The notes under the pieces were generated by a model. It worked only from the letters and a program-made list of their open reading frames with translations. It was not told where the DNA came from and made no database searches. A stretch of DNA of 64,000 bases from Spirogloea muscicola (taxonomy: Eukaryota > Streptophyta > Zygnematophyceae > Spirogloeales > Spirogloeaceae), in NCBI GenBank assembly GCA_009602725.1, contig WELB01000011.1:842726-906725 (forward strand), read 5' to 3'. This document shows, in pieces, positions 23,727 through 34,158 of the stretch. A program made the translations under genes and the position numbers. The stretch's first letter is position 1, and the number at the start of each line of letters is the position of its first letter.

Positions 23727-23975
23727 GACAAGCTTCGAAGGGGCCAAAGTACGCAGGGGCTGAAAGCGCTTTCTCAGAACTGGGGTAAGTGGGCGCAAGG
23801 GCTGTGAGAAGCCAGCCCGAAAATTATGGACGAGGTTCGGAGGGGCCAAAACCATGAAGGGGCCAGAAGTGCTATCGCAACAACTGGGGTAGGATGAACC
23901 ACTCAGTAACTAAGAGTAAGGATCTGTCAGTTCCGACAGACTAGCTGCCGCAAAACAATCCCCCTCACGAAAGCC
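23727..23975 (+). repeat. Dispersed repeat, partial tandem of two units
   Basis: Two related units begin with GACAAGCTTCGAAGGGGCC (23727) and GACGAGGTTCGGAGGGGCC (23829), 102 bp apart, with GCCAGCCCGAAAA between them. Each continues to an AACTGGGGTA word. The second runs on through GATGAACCACTCA, AGACTAGCTGCCG and CACGAAAGCC, which are shared with the copy at 24.3 kb. Confidence 0.7.
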
Positions 23976-24274
23976 AGAGGCTACAGCGAGAGCACGGCCA
24001 GCAAGCAGGTGCAAGGCGTGGGCCATGGACGGCTGAAGGGAGATGGACAGGCGCATGCAGTAGACCTGGGCCAACGAGCCAGCGGCATTGAAGTCAGCCT
24101 GCTCACCTCGCCTGCGGGACACAGCGCGCCGGGCAAGCCTGGCCAGCAGGTCGAGCCATTGGGACTCGAGAGCCCCGAGCACATCCAAGGCCACGGGTAC
24201 AAACCCGTCCTCAGCCGGGTGGTCTGCATGTTTTGCCGCCTTGCAGCAAGCGGTGTTCGCCGCAGCATGGCCAG

Positions 24275-24500
24275 CGGAAAAGCCAGCCCGAAAAAAGATG
24301 ACAAGGTTCGAAGGGGTCAGAAGCGCTATCTAAGAGCGGGGAGGATGAACCACTCAATTCCCACGAGCGAGGAGCCGCAGATCCGAAAGACTAGCTACCG
24401 GAGAGCAAATCCTCCTGGCGAAAGCCAAAGCTGGGAAAGGCCAGCCCAAAAAGAATGGACAAGGTCCCAAGAGCCGAAAGGCGCCTCAACCGCTATGCAC
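24275..24500 (+). repeat. Dispersed repeat, second long copy
   Basis: This copy begins AAAAGCCAGCCCGAAAA and continues GACAAGGTTCGAAGGGG, GGATGAACCACTCA, GAAAGACTAGCTACCG and GGCGAAAGCC, in the same order as the copy ending near 23975. A further partial unit follows at 24431 (GCTGGGAAAGGCCAGCCC, then ATGGACAAGG). Confidence 0.7.
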
Positions 24501-24861
24501 GAGACTGCCGCAGATGACAAATAGACATTATGCAGCGGAGTTCCCATCTCTCAGGACACTCAGCAGACATTGTGGGGAGGGCACACCTAAACGACTGCAT
24601 CTGCACAGTCAGTGGTGCAGCCTTGGACCGGGAGGCACAGCGAAACTTTCTCTACACCAGCACGACTCGGTGGGGCAAGGTCTGCGCATTGCGACTTGCT
24701 CTCTCACTCAGTCGCTCCGTGACAACAAGACATGCCAATGCATGAACCTCTGAACCCTCTGTTCAGCAAGACAGACTCTGACCTGCCTCCACTTACTAGC
24801 CGGATATATTCCTGATATTTGCTCCTTGCGAGGCACAAGCAGAGTGCATGCAGATGCAGAC

Positions 24862-25080
24862 ATGATGACNGCGCAGGCGCTGTACGTGCTGCACGAGGCG
24901 GCGTCGGGGTACGCGCTGTTCGAGGCGGGCGGGCTGGACGAGGTGGGGCGGGACAGCGACGCGGTGCAGGGCGCCGTGGCGGACCTTGCGCGCTTCGGCC
25001 GCGTCGTGCGCCTCGCCGCCTTCCGCCCCTTTGCCTCCGCCGCCGACGCGCTCGACCAGTGCAACGCCATCTCCGAAGGT

Positions 25081-25117
<37 letters not shown>

Positions 25118-28100
25118 AGCGGGCGCTCCTCCTGCTGACGGCCCACACGGCGGCGGCGGTCGTGCCAGGCCTCCTGACGACGGAGCTGGAGAGTTTCCTG
25201 GAGCTGAACCTGCCCAAGGTCAGCAAGGCCGCCACCGCCGGCGGCAGCGCCAAGAAGGCGCTCAAGTTCAGCCTGGGCGTGGCGGAGCCCAAGCTGGGGT
25301 CCGCCATCCAGGAGGCCACCGGCATCCCCTGCCAGAGCAACGACTTCATCCTGGAGCTCGTGCGCGGCATCCGCCTCCACTTTGCCCGCTTCATTAAGGA
25401 CCTCAAGGTGCCCCGCCAATTCTGCCTCTGGCTTGAACGGTGCGCCGACATGCGCAGCTGCTCTGTCCAGCTCTTGGCGAGTCGCTGGTCAATGGCGTCA
25501 CAGTGGGCAGGGGAATACATGGGCGGCACATAAGGCTATGTCTGACCTGCACAATGGGCTGGGCAGCCGAATCGAGTAGGTTATGGCCTCCCGCTTGATC
25601 ATGCAATTGTCCTTAGTGGGCTATACTTGTCGTCGAGTGCTTAGGCTCAGTAGGCGTTACTTGAAGCTGACTTTGGTCGCCTGCTGCCTGAACATGGTGA
25701 TTGCAGGAAGGCGACCTGGAAAAGGCGCAGCTTGGGCTCGGGCACAGCTACAGCCGCTCCAAGGTGAAGTTCAATGTCAACCGCGTTGACAACATGATCA
25801 TCCAGAGCATCAGCCTGCTCGACACGCTGGACAAGGACATCAACACCTTCTGCATGCGCGTCAGGTGCTCCCTCACCCATGCTGCATGATGGTCGAAGAG
25901 ATGGACAAGGTATGTAGGTCAGCAGTTCTTGCTTCTGCATATTGTCAAAGCAAGATCATGTGCCGTGTGCTGTGACAGGGAGTGGTACTCATGGCACTTT
26001 CCCGAGTTGGTGAAGATTGTGAATGACAACTATCAGTACGCACAGTGTGCGGGGCTGATCAAGGACAAGTCAAAGTTGGCGGAGGACACCCTCCCCTCAC
26101 TCACCGAGATTATTGGTGATCCCGACAAAGCGCAGGAGGTGCTGGAGGCTGCAAGAGCTTCCATGGGTACGCACTCATCACCTGGCTATTGTTGCTATGC
26201 AGTAGACCACTACATTACGATGCTCCTCTGTGCAGCTTGTCTGTTGAATTGTATCCCGTGTCAGAACTCTGAGAGGGCAACAATCTAAAGGCACCATGAC
26301 AGTGCTGCGTCCCTGCAGGCCAGGACATATCCCCAATTGACATGATCAACATTGAGAACTTTGCAAAACGGGTAGTGAAGTTGGTGGACTTTCGCAGGGA
26401 CGTGTACGCCTACCTTGTATCCAAGATGGCAGATGTGGCCCCAAATCTGGGGGCGCTTATTGGGGAGGTGGTCGGGGCTCGACTTATCTCACATGCCGGC
26501 AGCCTCACCAACTTAGCCAAGTATCCGGCCTCCACTGTGCAGATTTTGGGTGCTGAGAAGGCCCTGTTCAGGTAAAGTGGGTCCTAGTATATCATCCTTT
26601 AGCATCCTTTACAGACATGTACTTATGCATAGCCTGTTGCAACAGGCTATGTGAAGGTAGCACTTGTAGTCTTGTGCCTGTCCAAGGGACTCAAACTCCT
26701 CACCGGTTCCATGCGACAGAGCTCTGAAGACAAAGGGCAACACACCCAAGTACGGCCTCATATTCCACTCGTCATTCATAGGGAGGGCGTCTGCACGGAA
26801 CAAGGGGCGCATCTCACGCTATCTTGCTAACAAGTGCTCCATAGCTTGCAGAATAGATTGCTTCTCAGGTGATTCCCATTCACCTCAGTCTCGCTTGACA
26901 CATGTCATATCCTTAGGGCGAGCTTGGTGAACCTACTAGAGTGCTGTCAGCTGTTGGCAAGGAGCAATGTAATGGCATGCATGTATTGTAAGTCAAGGTT
27001 GGCCTCTGCCTCCGCAAAGAGGGGGGGGGAAATTTAATTGGAGTTGTATTGACCTATCAAAAGTGCAATCATGTAACCCTTTTATGCTGAGATGCAGAGA
27101 CGAGCACGAACAGCTTTGGTGAGAAGCTCAAGGAGCAGGTGGAGGAGAGGCTCAATTTCTATGACAATGGCGTGGCCCCTAGGCGAAATATTGATGTCAT
27201 GAAGGGTGTGATTGATGGCCTGAAGCAGACGGCTGCTACCACCTCTGCAGGTAAATCATACAGCCAATCTGACTGCAAGTCAAGAAGTGCTGTCACTTGC
27301 AGTCACTCTTCTTTCTTGCGTAAATAGCTACTTAGGGTTCTCTGCACATACAACCTGTAGTCGTCCAACCCAGAAAGTGACTGTGATACCAATTTAGTTT
27401 GCGGCAATTGTTGACCTCCACAATTTGCTGACAAGTAGCAGGAGCCCATAACAAAATCTCATCGTAAGAGGTTGTTACTTCGAGGATGTTGCACTTTGAA
27501 TCAATGACCAGGATTTGGTTGGAACCACAAACAAGCACCGAGAAGATCCAGTTGCTTTGGAGCCTCGTAGTAGCTTGCCCCATGATGAGTCTGCTTCAAT
27601 CACACTGAAGCTCGGGCTGAGCTGAGCACCCAAGGCCCCTCAGCCTGCCGAGGACGGCCGCGGGGGTTGTTGCAGCACCGATTGGCCTTGCCAGTCGATC
27701 CTGCTCCTTCCAACGGCGCCGGAGGCGGTGCGATTGCTTGGCTGACGGGCGCAAGGACGCTCTCTCAGGGGCATGTGGTCAACTCGGCCAAACTGAGGGT
27801 GCTGCAGACAATGTGCAGGAGTGCATTCGAAGGAGTGGCCTGCAGACTTTATAATGCAGTAGTGCCGCTTACAGCTTGCTCGCCTTGTAATTGCAGAGAA
27901 GCCCAAGCAAAAGGACAAGAGAAGACTTGAGGATGGCATGCCAGATGGAGCAGCCTCAGCAGAGAAGGAGCCAACACCGAAGTCAAAGAAGAAGGAGAAG
28001 AAGAGCCATGCAGCCGCGAGCCCGGGGGCAGAAGTACTTGCCACGCCAGCAGTGGCAGCAACCCCAGCCAGTGCCACCCCTTCTGGCAAGAGCTTGAAGA

Positions 28101-28479
28101 AAGCCAAGAAGGTCTGCCTCTTACCCTCCTCAAGTCTATTCAGGTATGGGTACAGTCTGGACTAGCAATTGGTGATATCTGTAATATAACAGATCATAAT
28201 GTCATTGCTTGACACTCAAAGGGAAGTGCTCTTTGCGATATCTGATTGCTTTGTAGCACCAACTTTTTCAATCGCTGTCTGCCATGTCTACATGCAGCAG
28301 ACTTGGCTGACTGTCTCTTCACCGTGCAGGTTACCTTGGATGAGGCTCCAGTTACTCCAGCTTTGCAGGCTACTTCTGTGTCAAAGAGCAAGAAGGCATC
28401 GACGCCTGCAGCGGCTGCCGCAGACACGCCCCAAGGCACCCAGAAAGTGGCGAAGAAGAGGAGGAAGGAGGACACATGA
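24862..28479 (+). CDS. NOP56: Nucleolar protein 56, box C/D snoRNP core protein
   Basis: NOP56 is a core protein of box C/D snoRNPs, which guide rRNA 2'-O-methylation and early pre-rRNA processing. Eight exons keep frame: 24862-25407, 25707-25864, 25979-26166, 26319-26571, 26720-26868, 27098-27250, 27897-28111, 28330-28479. The NOP5NT domain ([18 protein letters not shown]) is followed by [20 protein letters not shown] and the Nop domain ([54 protein letters not shown]). The tail is lysine-rich ([19 protein letters not shown]). Two oddities are seen. An undetermined base at 24870 lies three codons into the gene. A CCG run at 25084-25116 adds eleven prolines plus residues after NAISEG that animal NOP56 lacks. 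The ATG at 24862 follows directly from the domain edge. Confidence 0.96.
25084..25116 (+). repeat. CCG x11 run encoding polyproline in NOP56
   Basis: Eleven in-frame CCG codons sit in NOP56 exon 1 between the first and second parts of the N-terminal domain. The run is perfect and therefore likely to vary in length between strains. Confidence 0.9.
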
Positions 28480-29673
28480 TCTACGGGCTTGACTATTGTG
28501 CATCTTCCTAGCTGCTCATCAGTCGAGTGGCCCTGCAGAAGGTTCTGCATCAACCAGCTTCAACGTATGACAGTTTGTGCTTTGGTTCCGGCAGTGCAAC
28601 TCCAAGGCTACCCAGTCAGCTGCTACAAGCTGCTTCACAAGCTGCAAGATTGGTGTGTGCATAGCAAGCAGTGACAGTGAGGGAGGGGAACATTGCCACG
28701 CTCCTGTTGAGGCAGCAGCCATGCAGGCACCTTGAGGAGAATGAAGGCTTGTGTATGAGTTGTACAGGTCGCTGCAAGAAAGGAACAGTGCTCGGCTTGG
28801 AGATGGATCAGCTGGTTTGTCCTTTTGGCCTGGCTGTTCACAGCCCTCGCCCCTCGGGAAAGCCACTTTCCTTCGTTCTACTTGAGGCGTCACAGCTCCA
28901 AAGTGCTGGTGCAGAGGACTCGTGGAGAAGACGGGTTTTAGCTTGGAAGCTTGAGCAGTCCGTGGTCAGCCGGAAAAGCCCCACTTGGCCGGAGGGCGCC
29001 TGGGACGCCCGAGCCGTAGAGGAGCTGAAGAGCAGAGTGGCAGGAGGAGAGGCAACTTGCAAGCGTCCAAGCAACAGCTCCAGCTTCTATAGACAGCAAA
29101 TATGAGGCGGGCGGTACATTCCCAACACTACACCCACTGCTTCCTTGGCTACACTCCCGCCTCCTATGGTGTGGCAACCAATGGCACGGCATGGGTCACA
29201 TGCCGTGCCATGTGACCCATGCAAGGACATGGAAGTCACTGAGCAGGCACCCTTAGTGGTGGTCTCTACATTTCCCGGCGCCTGAAGACCTCGTTCAATC
29301 TTTGGTGGGCTAGCTCATCACAGCACTCGCCCCATCTGGAAGAGCTGCTTCTTATCGTCTCATCTTACTTTCCCAGTGGTAGAAAGACTACAATAGTGGG
29401 CCGCAGGTCTGGTTCGGGAACGAAGTGGCTGGCACCCCCGGTGCGCGGCTAAGAATAACCGCGACTCCCAGCTCCAGCGTCCATGGCTGCGCTTCACGGC
29501 GGCGGCGGCAGCCGCGCAGGCGCCGCGGCGGCGGCGTCGCGCGGCTCCGCCGAGCTGCCGAGGTGCCGAGCCCGAGCGCGCCGCAAGATCGTCGCGGCGG
29601 CCTCCAGTGCCGCTTAGAGGCCGCAGGAGGCCCACGGCTGCACCACCGAGCGCCACGCTTGCAGAGCCTGGCC
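28480..29673. other. Intergenic region between NOP56 and the monooxygenase
   Basis: A plus-strand frame at 28671-29105 starts with GTG and has no recognisable domain; overlapping minus frames are equally weak. The clear structural feature is the double hairpin at 29181-29222. GC content rises sharply after 29440, approaching the next gene. Confidence 0.4.
29181..29222. repeat. Two overlapping perfect inverted repeats (alternative hairpins)
   Basis: Hairpin 1: ATGGCACGGCAT (29181-29192), a 7-nt spacer, then its exact complement at 29200-29211. Hairpin 2: GCATGGGTCACATG (29189-29202), a 6-nt spacer, then its exact complement at 29209-29222. The arms overlap, so the two stems cannot form together. 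Confidence 0.9.
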
Positions 29674-31995
29674 ATGCTAGCGAGAGTCCTGCCTCGCGGC
29701 ATAGCCGTCACTGCTGGCTCCCGCCCGTCTCGTGGCGCGCAGGCTCAGCGCCCAGCAAGGCAGCGCCCGACTGCCGGCCTCGCCAGTTGCTGGTAGGCTG
29801 CCGGGGCGGCGGTCGCGGGCGCTCCTTGAGGCCTCGTGGAGCGCCCCGCGCAGCGGCTTGGATGCCGCACGGCGGCGGAAGGCACCGCCCTGTAGGCCTG
29901 CAAAGTCGGCGACTGTGCAGGCTTCTGCTACGACTCCCAAGGTTGTCATCGTCGGGGCGGGTGTCGCGGGCCTCTCGACAGCCCTTGCGCTTACCAGGTC
30001 AGGTTCCCTACTGTCGACTGCGGCGCTCTATGTGCTGTCGTTACTATTCGCTGCGGCAGTACAATAGCAGACCTTCAAGCCGTCCCACTTACACGCTTTC
30101 GATCCTAAATGCAGTTGTTGTGTCAGGTATAGAACTCAGGCTTTGAAATTCAGATGTTGGGTCTTGAATTGGCCCGGTTGACGCTGCCCGCCACGCCGTG
30201 GAGCCAGGGTTGGCATCCCCGTCGTAGTGCTGGAGAGGGCACCCGCCTTGCGGGAGGGCGGCGCAGCACTGAGCCTGTGGGGCAATGCCTGGCGCGCTCT
30301 AGACGTTCTGGGTGTAGGCGAGAGCCTCAGAAGCCAATACACAACCCTGACCAGGTGAGGGGCCGGCAAAAGGTAGGCGGACACCAGCCAATGCATGGGC
30401 CGTATGGTGCACTTGGGAGCCAGCCTTGCTGCTGCAGTTTATGGAGGGCAACATCACAAGCTTGTACTCTCCTGCCCCTCGGGGTGGAGCTATGCAGCAG
30501 CGATGGACGTCTTCTGAAGGCATTTGATTTTGACGAATGCGATGGCGGGTGTGTGCTCATTGCACTCCTTCCCAGCGGCTCAGCTGCATATGGCTGCGGG
30601 GTTTGAGGAGCATGCAGCTGGCCCTTGTAACAAGTGGAGCTGGTCGTGCTGGATGTCAGACCTCAAGTTGGCGCATTGTCTTGCACGTGGCACTGCAGAC
30701 CCCACGAGGTCAGAGGAGTGCATCGCGTGGCTCTCTTGCAGGCTTTGGCCAAGGGCCTGCCGCCCAATACCATCCGCTTCAGCTCCCGTGTGAGCAGCAT
30801 TGCCGGCTCTTCACAGGACCACATCTACAGGGTCGGGCTAGAGGACGGCGATGAGTATGATGCAAAGGTCAACCTAGATTCTACCTCTGCAAGACTGTGC
30901 TGCTTGCCTTGAGGCATGCCAACATGCAAGTTCAGGAGCTGGCATCATTTGGACTCCTTTCTGGTCCTACATAGTGGTACATTCTTGCAGCTCATTAGAT
31001 TCTCCTACAGGTCATCATTGGGTGCGATGGGGCGAACTCAAAAGTGGCCAAGTATTTAGGCCTGAAGGATGTGAACTACGCTGGTTACTCTGCCTACCGG
31101 GGGGTCAGCCACATGCCAGCAGGTCACTCGCTGGGGGGCACAGTGTGCCAGGCGCTCGGTCGAGGAGTCCGTGCCGGCATGTATCCGCTGAATGCCCATG
31201 AAGTCTACTGGTTCACCGTGTTCAATTCGCCTCCAGGTGAGGAGAGTGACGTTCTCATTGCTGAGGTCGCTTCATTCCCAAGGAGATTAGACCGCTTGCC
31301 GTTGTGTGCTGGGTGCCACTGGTTATAATGTGTGACTCATTGTTGCAATCCTTGCAGGTGTGCAAGATGAGACTCCCGAAGCGATGAAAAGGGCGGCACT
31401 GGATTTGGTTTTGGGGTGGCCAGAGGAGATCGTGAACCCCATTCGCTGTACATCTGAGGAGCAGATTACTCGGTCCGACATCACGGACCGGTGGCTGCTG
31501 CCGCTGCCGGGCGCAAGGTGGGGCAGAGGGGGGGTTACCCTTGCAGGGGATGCTGCACACCCCATGACACCAAATCTCGGCCAAGGGGCCTGCACTGCCC
31601 TTGAGGATTCAGTTGTCTTGGCAAGAGAGCTGGCTGACACACCCTTGGCTAGCGTGCGGGTTGAGCAAGCTGCCGGTGGGATGGTGGCTGCTGCAAGCGG
31701 CTTGTCAAATTTGAGGGAGTCCGGCGGTCAAGCCAGTGGCAAGAGGCAGCCAACGGAAGCTCCTTGTAAGGTGCATGTGGGTACGACAATTGATGCGGCC
31801 CTTGAGAGGTACGAGAAGGAGCGGCTGAGACGGTGCGCCGTCCTGACAGTGAGGGCCAACGCCATGGGCCGCCTCTTGCAGCTGTCATACATGCCGGTGT
31901 GCTACATACGGGACAATCTGGCCATTCCCCGTGTGTTTCCTGTAGCCCACTTTTTGGACCACACCATGTACGACTGCGGAGAGTTGCCCGCCTGA
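29674..31995 (+). CDS. FAD-dependent aromatic-ring hydroxylase-type monooxygenase, probably plastid-targeted
   Basis: Group A flavoprotein monooxygenase of the p-hydroxybenzoate hydroxylase fold, related to zeaxanthin epoxidase and plant MO1-type enzymes. Exons: to 29997, 30208-30354, 30438-30548, 30699-30867, 31011-31236, 31358-31995. Motifs in order are VVIVGAGVAGLSTALAL (dinucleotide-binding GxGxxG), VLERAPALREGG, the R-containing helix HRVALLQALAKGLP, the DG motif VIIGCDGANSK and the GD motif LAGDAAHPMTPNLGQGA. Residues before KVVIVGAG are rich in R, S and A and poor in acids, as in a chloroplast transit peptide. The start is uncertain. ATG 29674 opens a transit-like frame (MLARVLPRGIAV), but a small intron I could not place must join it to the main frame. 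The substrate is unknown. Confidence 0.85.
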
Positions 31996-32768
31996 TGCAG
32001 GGCTTAATCAGGCAGATGGAAGCTTGCCCGTGTGCGTTTGGGCAGCGTCAGATGCAGTGAGAAATGTGCACCGCTGCAACTCCGAGGGCCAATGTTGGAG
32101 GGTATATTGGTGGATTTCGAGTGGACCTAGAAGTACTTGCTTCTAGGTCGCTGTCCTGCGTGATGATGCATGGATAGGCTGTTCCAGATGGTGGCGGTGG
32201 CTGTGGAAGGCTCAGCCCAGGACGATGGACGAGTCGTGGGGGAATGTTGCAGGAGAAGCAGCTCGGAAGCAGCTCGACCAAAGGGGGCGAGGGCTGGGAT
32301 TAGCCAGCTCACGAAAGGATGAACAAGGTGCGAAGGAGCCGGAAACAAGCAAAGGCGACAATGCGGCTGCTGATGTCAACAACAATGACGGGGAGACCAA
32401 TAACGGGCTGCAGGAGAGGGCGTGTGTGTCGAGTGACGGAGGGCCTTGGTGGCCAGGAAGTGCAGCAGCCCAGTGCAAGTGGGCGACGGGAGGGACGGAC
32501 AAAGGCCGCCGCCCAGCAGCGGGAAGTGGCGGGGAAGAAGCGGCGGGCACCGAGCCTTAACGGCGGAGGGGCGGCGCCGTCCCGTCGGCGTCCTCGTTCG
32601 GCGCCCCCCGCCCCGTTCGGGCCGCACTCTGCGGGCGCAGGCAAGGCTGTCCCGCCGCCGCCTGCCGCCGCCGCCGCCGCGCCGCCGCCGCAGCTCAGCC
32701 CGGCCCCCAGCTGCCGCAGGCTCAGCTTCTGAGCTGGACAGTCTGACTCTGAGCTGGGCTGCCGCGCC
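31996..32768. other. Intergenic region with one dispersed repeat copy
   Basis: There is no supported exon. Open frames from 32225 on the plus strand and across 32309-32770 on the minus strand are GC-rich low-complexity sequence leading into the next gene. It contains the repeat copy at 32288-32350. Confidence 0.4.
32288..32350 (+). repeat. Dispersed repeat copy, diverged
   Basis: GGGCTGGGATTAGCCAGCTC is followed by GATGAACAAGGTGCGAAGG and a CCGGAAAC word. This is the same order as the core family at 12.8 and 23-24 kb, with several substitutions. Confidence 0.5.
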
Positions 32769-32774
32769 ATGGCG

Positions 32775-32807
<33 letters not shown>

Positions 32808-34158
32808 NGCGGGCGGCGGCGCCGGCGGCGGCGGCAACAGCGCGCTGGCGGTGGGGCGCGCGAGCGCGCTCAAGGAGCGGGGCAACGTGGCGCTGGCGCG
32901 CGGCGACACGGCCAAGGCGATCGAGTACTACACGCGGGCGCTGGAGCTGGTGCCGCGGAGCCACATCCTGTACAGCAACCGCAGCGCGGCCTACTTCAAG
33001 CTGGGCCAGTTCCAGGAGGCAGTGCTGGACGCAGAGTGGACGATCGAGATCGCGCCGTACTACGAGAAGGGCTACTCCCGCCTCGGCGCCGCGCTCTACG
33101 CGCTCAGCCGCTACCAGGAGTCCGCGCGCGCTTACCGCCGCGGCGCAGACCTGCAGCCCGGCAACGAGGTGTGCGAGCAGGGGTGGCGCGACGCCGACCG
33201 CATGTTCCGCGGCCTCCAGAACCGCCTCAACCCCAACTCCCTCGCCTCCGCCGCCTCCATCCTCACCACTGACTCCAGCTCCGCCAGGAAGCCCGGTGAG
33301 CGCCTCTACCGCCTCCCCAAATATGGGTGGCCGGCTGGCATTGCAGCGCGATGTAGCAGAAAGGAGTGTCCTTGCGTTCTAACATGTGTCACAAAGTCCA
33401 CTGGCACTCAATTGGTGCCCCGCGACAAAGCCAGTTGTCAGGCACTGGGATGTGAGCGGCCTTCCAGTCCAGATGCGAGAGCACCTGCATAGGGTGGCGC
33501 TGTCGATTCTCAGAGTCTAGGGGTCCTGTGGCCGGCTTTGGGGCTCGCCAGCTGTTTGCAACCTTCACCGACACTAGTTGCACAGGTGTCGTCAGATTTT
33601 CAAGCCTCTGGTGCCACCAGTGATTGCCAGGAAAAGCATCACCGTTTATCCTTGGGCTGATAGTGCTGCTTGTCACACTGGAGCTTGAGCGGGGGGGGGG
33701 GAAGGGGGGGGGTCTCCTTGGAAAGCGCAAAGTCGCACCTGGGTCATTCCTTTATAGTCGCTGGTCGAGAACCTCATTTTCTCTGTGGCTGACTCCTTCA
33801 CTCAAGGCAATGGACTTGCTGAGCTTCTTACTCTAACTTGACCTTGAAGTGCACCCCAACAGTTGAGTCGTCAAGTGGACCTCCTTCCAGGCACAGGTCG
33901 GCCTATAAGGGCATTGCAGAAATTACTATAAGTCACGGTAGCCTGCCAAAATACTCACATTGAGAGGCTCTATTGTGTCCTGCAGGCTCAGGCCCGACAG
34001 CAGGGCCATCAAGCGTCTCCACAGCTGAGAAGCCTGAGAAGCCTGAGAAGCACGACAAGGTGCGGAGCATGATAAAGGCCATCAGCTTCCAGTTTCCCCC
34101 CAGCAAGAACCAGGCGGAGAGCACGAAGCCGTACTTCACACTTCCGGCTAGCTCATAG
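32769..34158 (+). CDS. TPR co-chaperone-like protein (HOP/STI1 TPR1-like)
   Basis: Two exons, to 33295 and 33986-34158, join in phase. Three TPR motifs resemble the HSP70/HSP90-binding TPR1 of HOP: LKERGNVALARGDTAKAIEY, ILYSNRSAAYFKLGQFQEA and YYEKGYSRLGAALYALSRY. The two-carboxylate-clamp pattern of that family (K and N in helix 1, N in 'YSNRSAAY', K and R in 'EKGYSR') is present. This suggests binding to an EEVD-type chaperone tail. The C-terminus (KPEKPEKHDKVRSMIKAI) is basic and has no STI1/DP domain, so this is not full-length HOP. The start is doubtful: ATG 32769 is followed by GCG, 33 adenines and an N, and the conserved frame begins only after it. Divergence from HOP prevents a firmer name. 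Confidence 0.75.
32775..32808 (+). repeat. Homopolymer of 33 A running into an undetermined base
   Basis: Thirty-three consecutive adenines end in N at 32808, in the middle of otherwise very GC-rich sequence just after an ATG. In sequence of this composition it looks more like a misassembled or padded join than genuine coding DNA. Confidence 0.8.

Larger units (their letters stand above)
23305..24861. other. Repeat-rich divergent intergenic region (ELP6 / NOP56)
   Basis: No convincing exon lies in this block. It is the densest site of the dispersed hairpin repeat, with copies at about 23425-23500, 23727-23975 and 24275-24500. The NOP56 and ELP6 promoters must lie at its right and left ends respectively. 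Confidence 0.5.

Noticed and set aside
23831-24315. tRNA gene suggested by GGTTCGAA words
   Set aside because: Only a partial B-box-like word is present, with no cloverleaf arms or matching A box nearby, so it is kept only as a weak hint about repeat origin.
27583-27625. Possible box C/D snoRNA in NOP56 intron 6 (ATGATGA followed by CTGA)
   Set aside because: NOP56 introns host such RNAs in animals, but here the C-like and D-like boxes are only about 40 nt apart and lack a terminal stem, so the match is probably chance.
28671-29105. Plus-strand frame of 144 codons after NOP56
   Set aside because: It starts with GTG, has no recognisable domain or transcript signal, and overlaps an equally long minus frame, so I cannot call it a gene.
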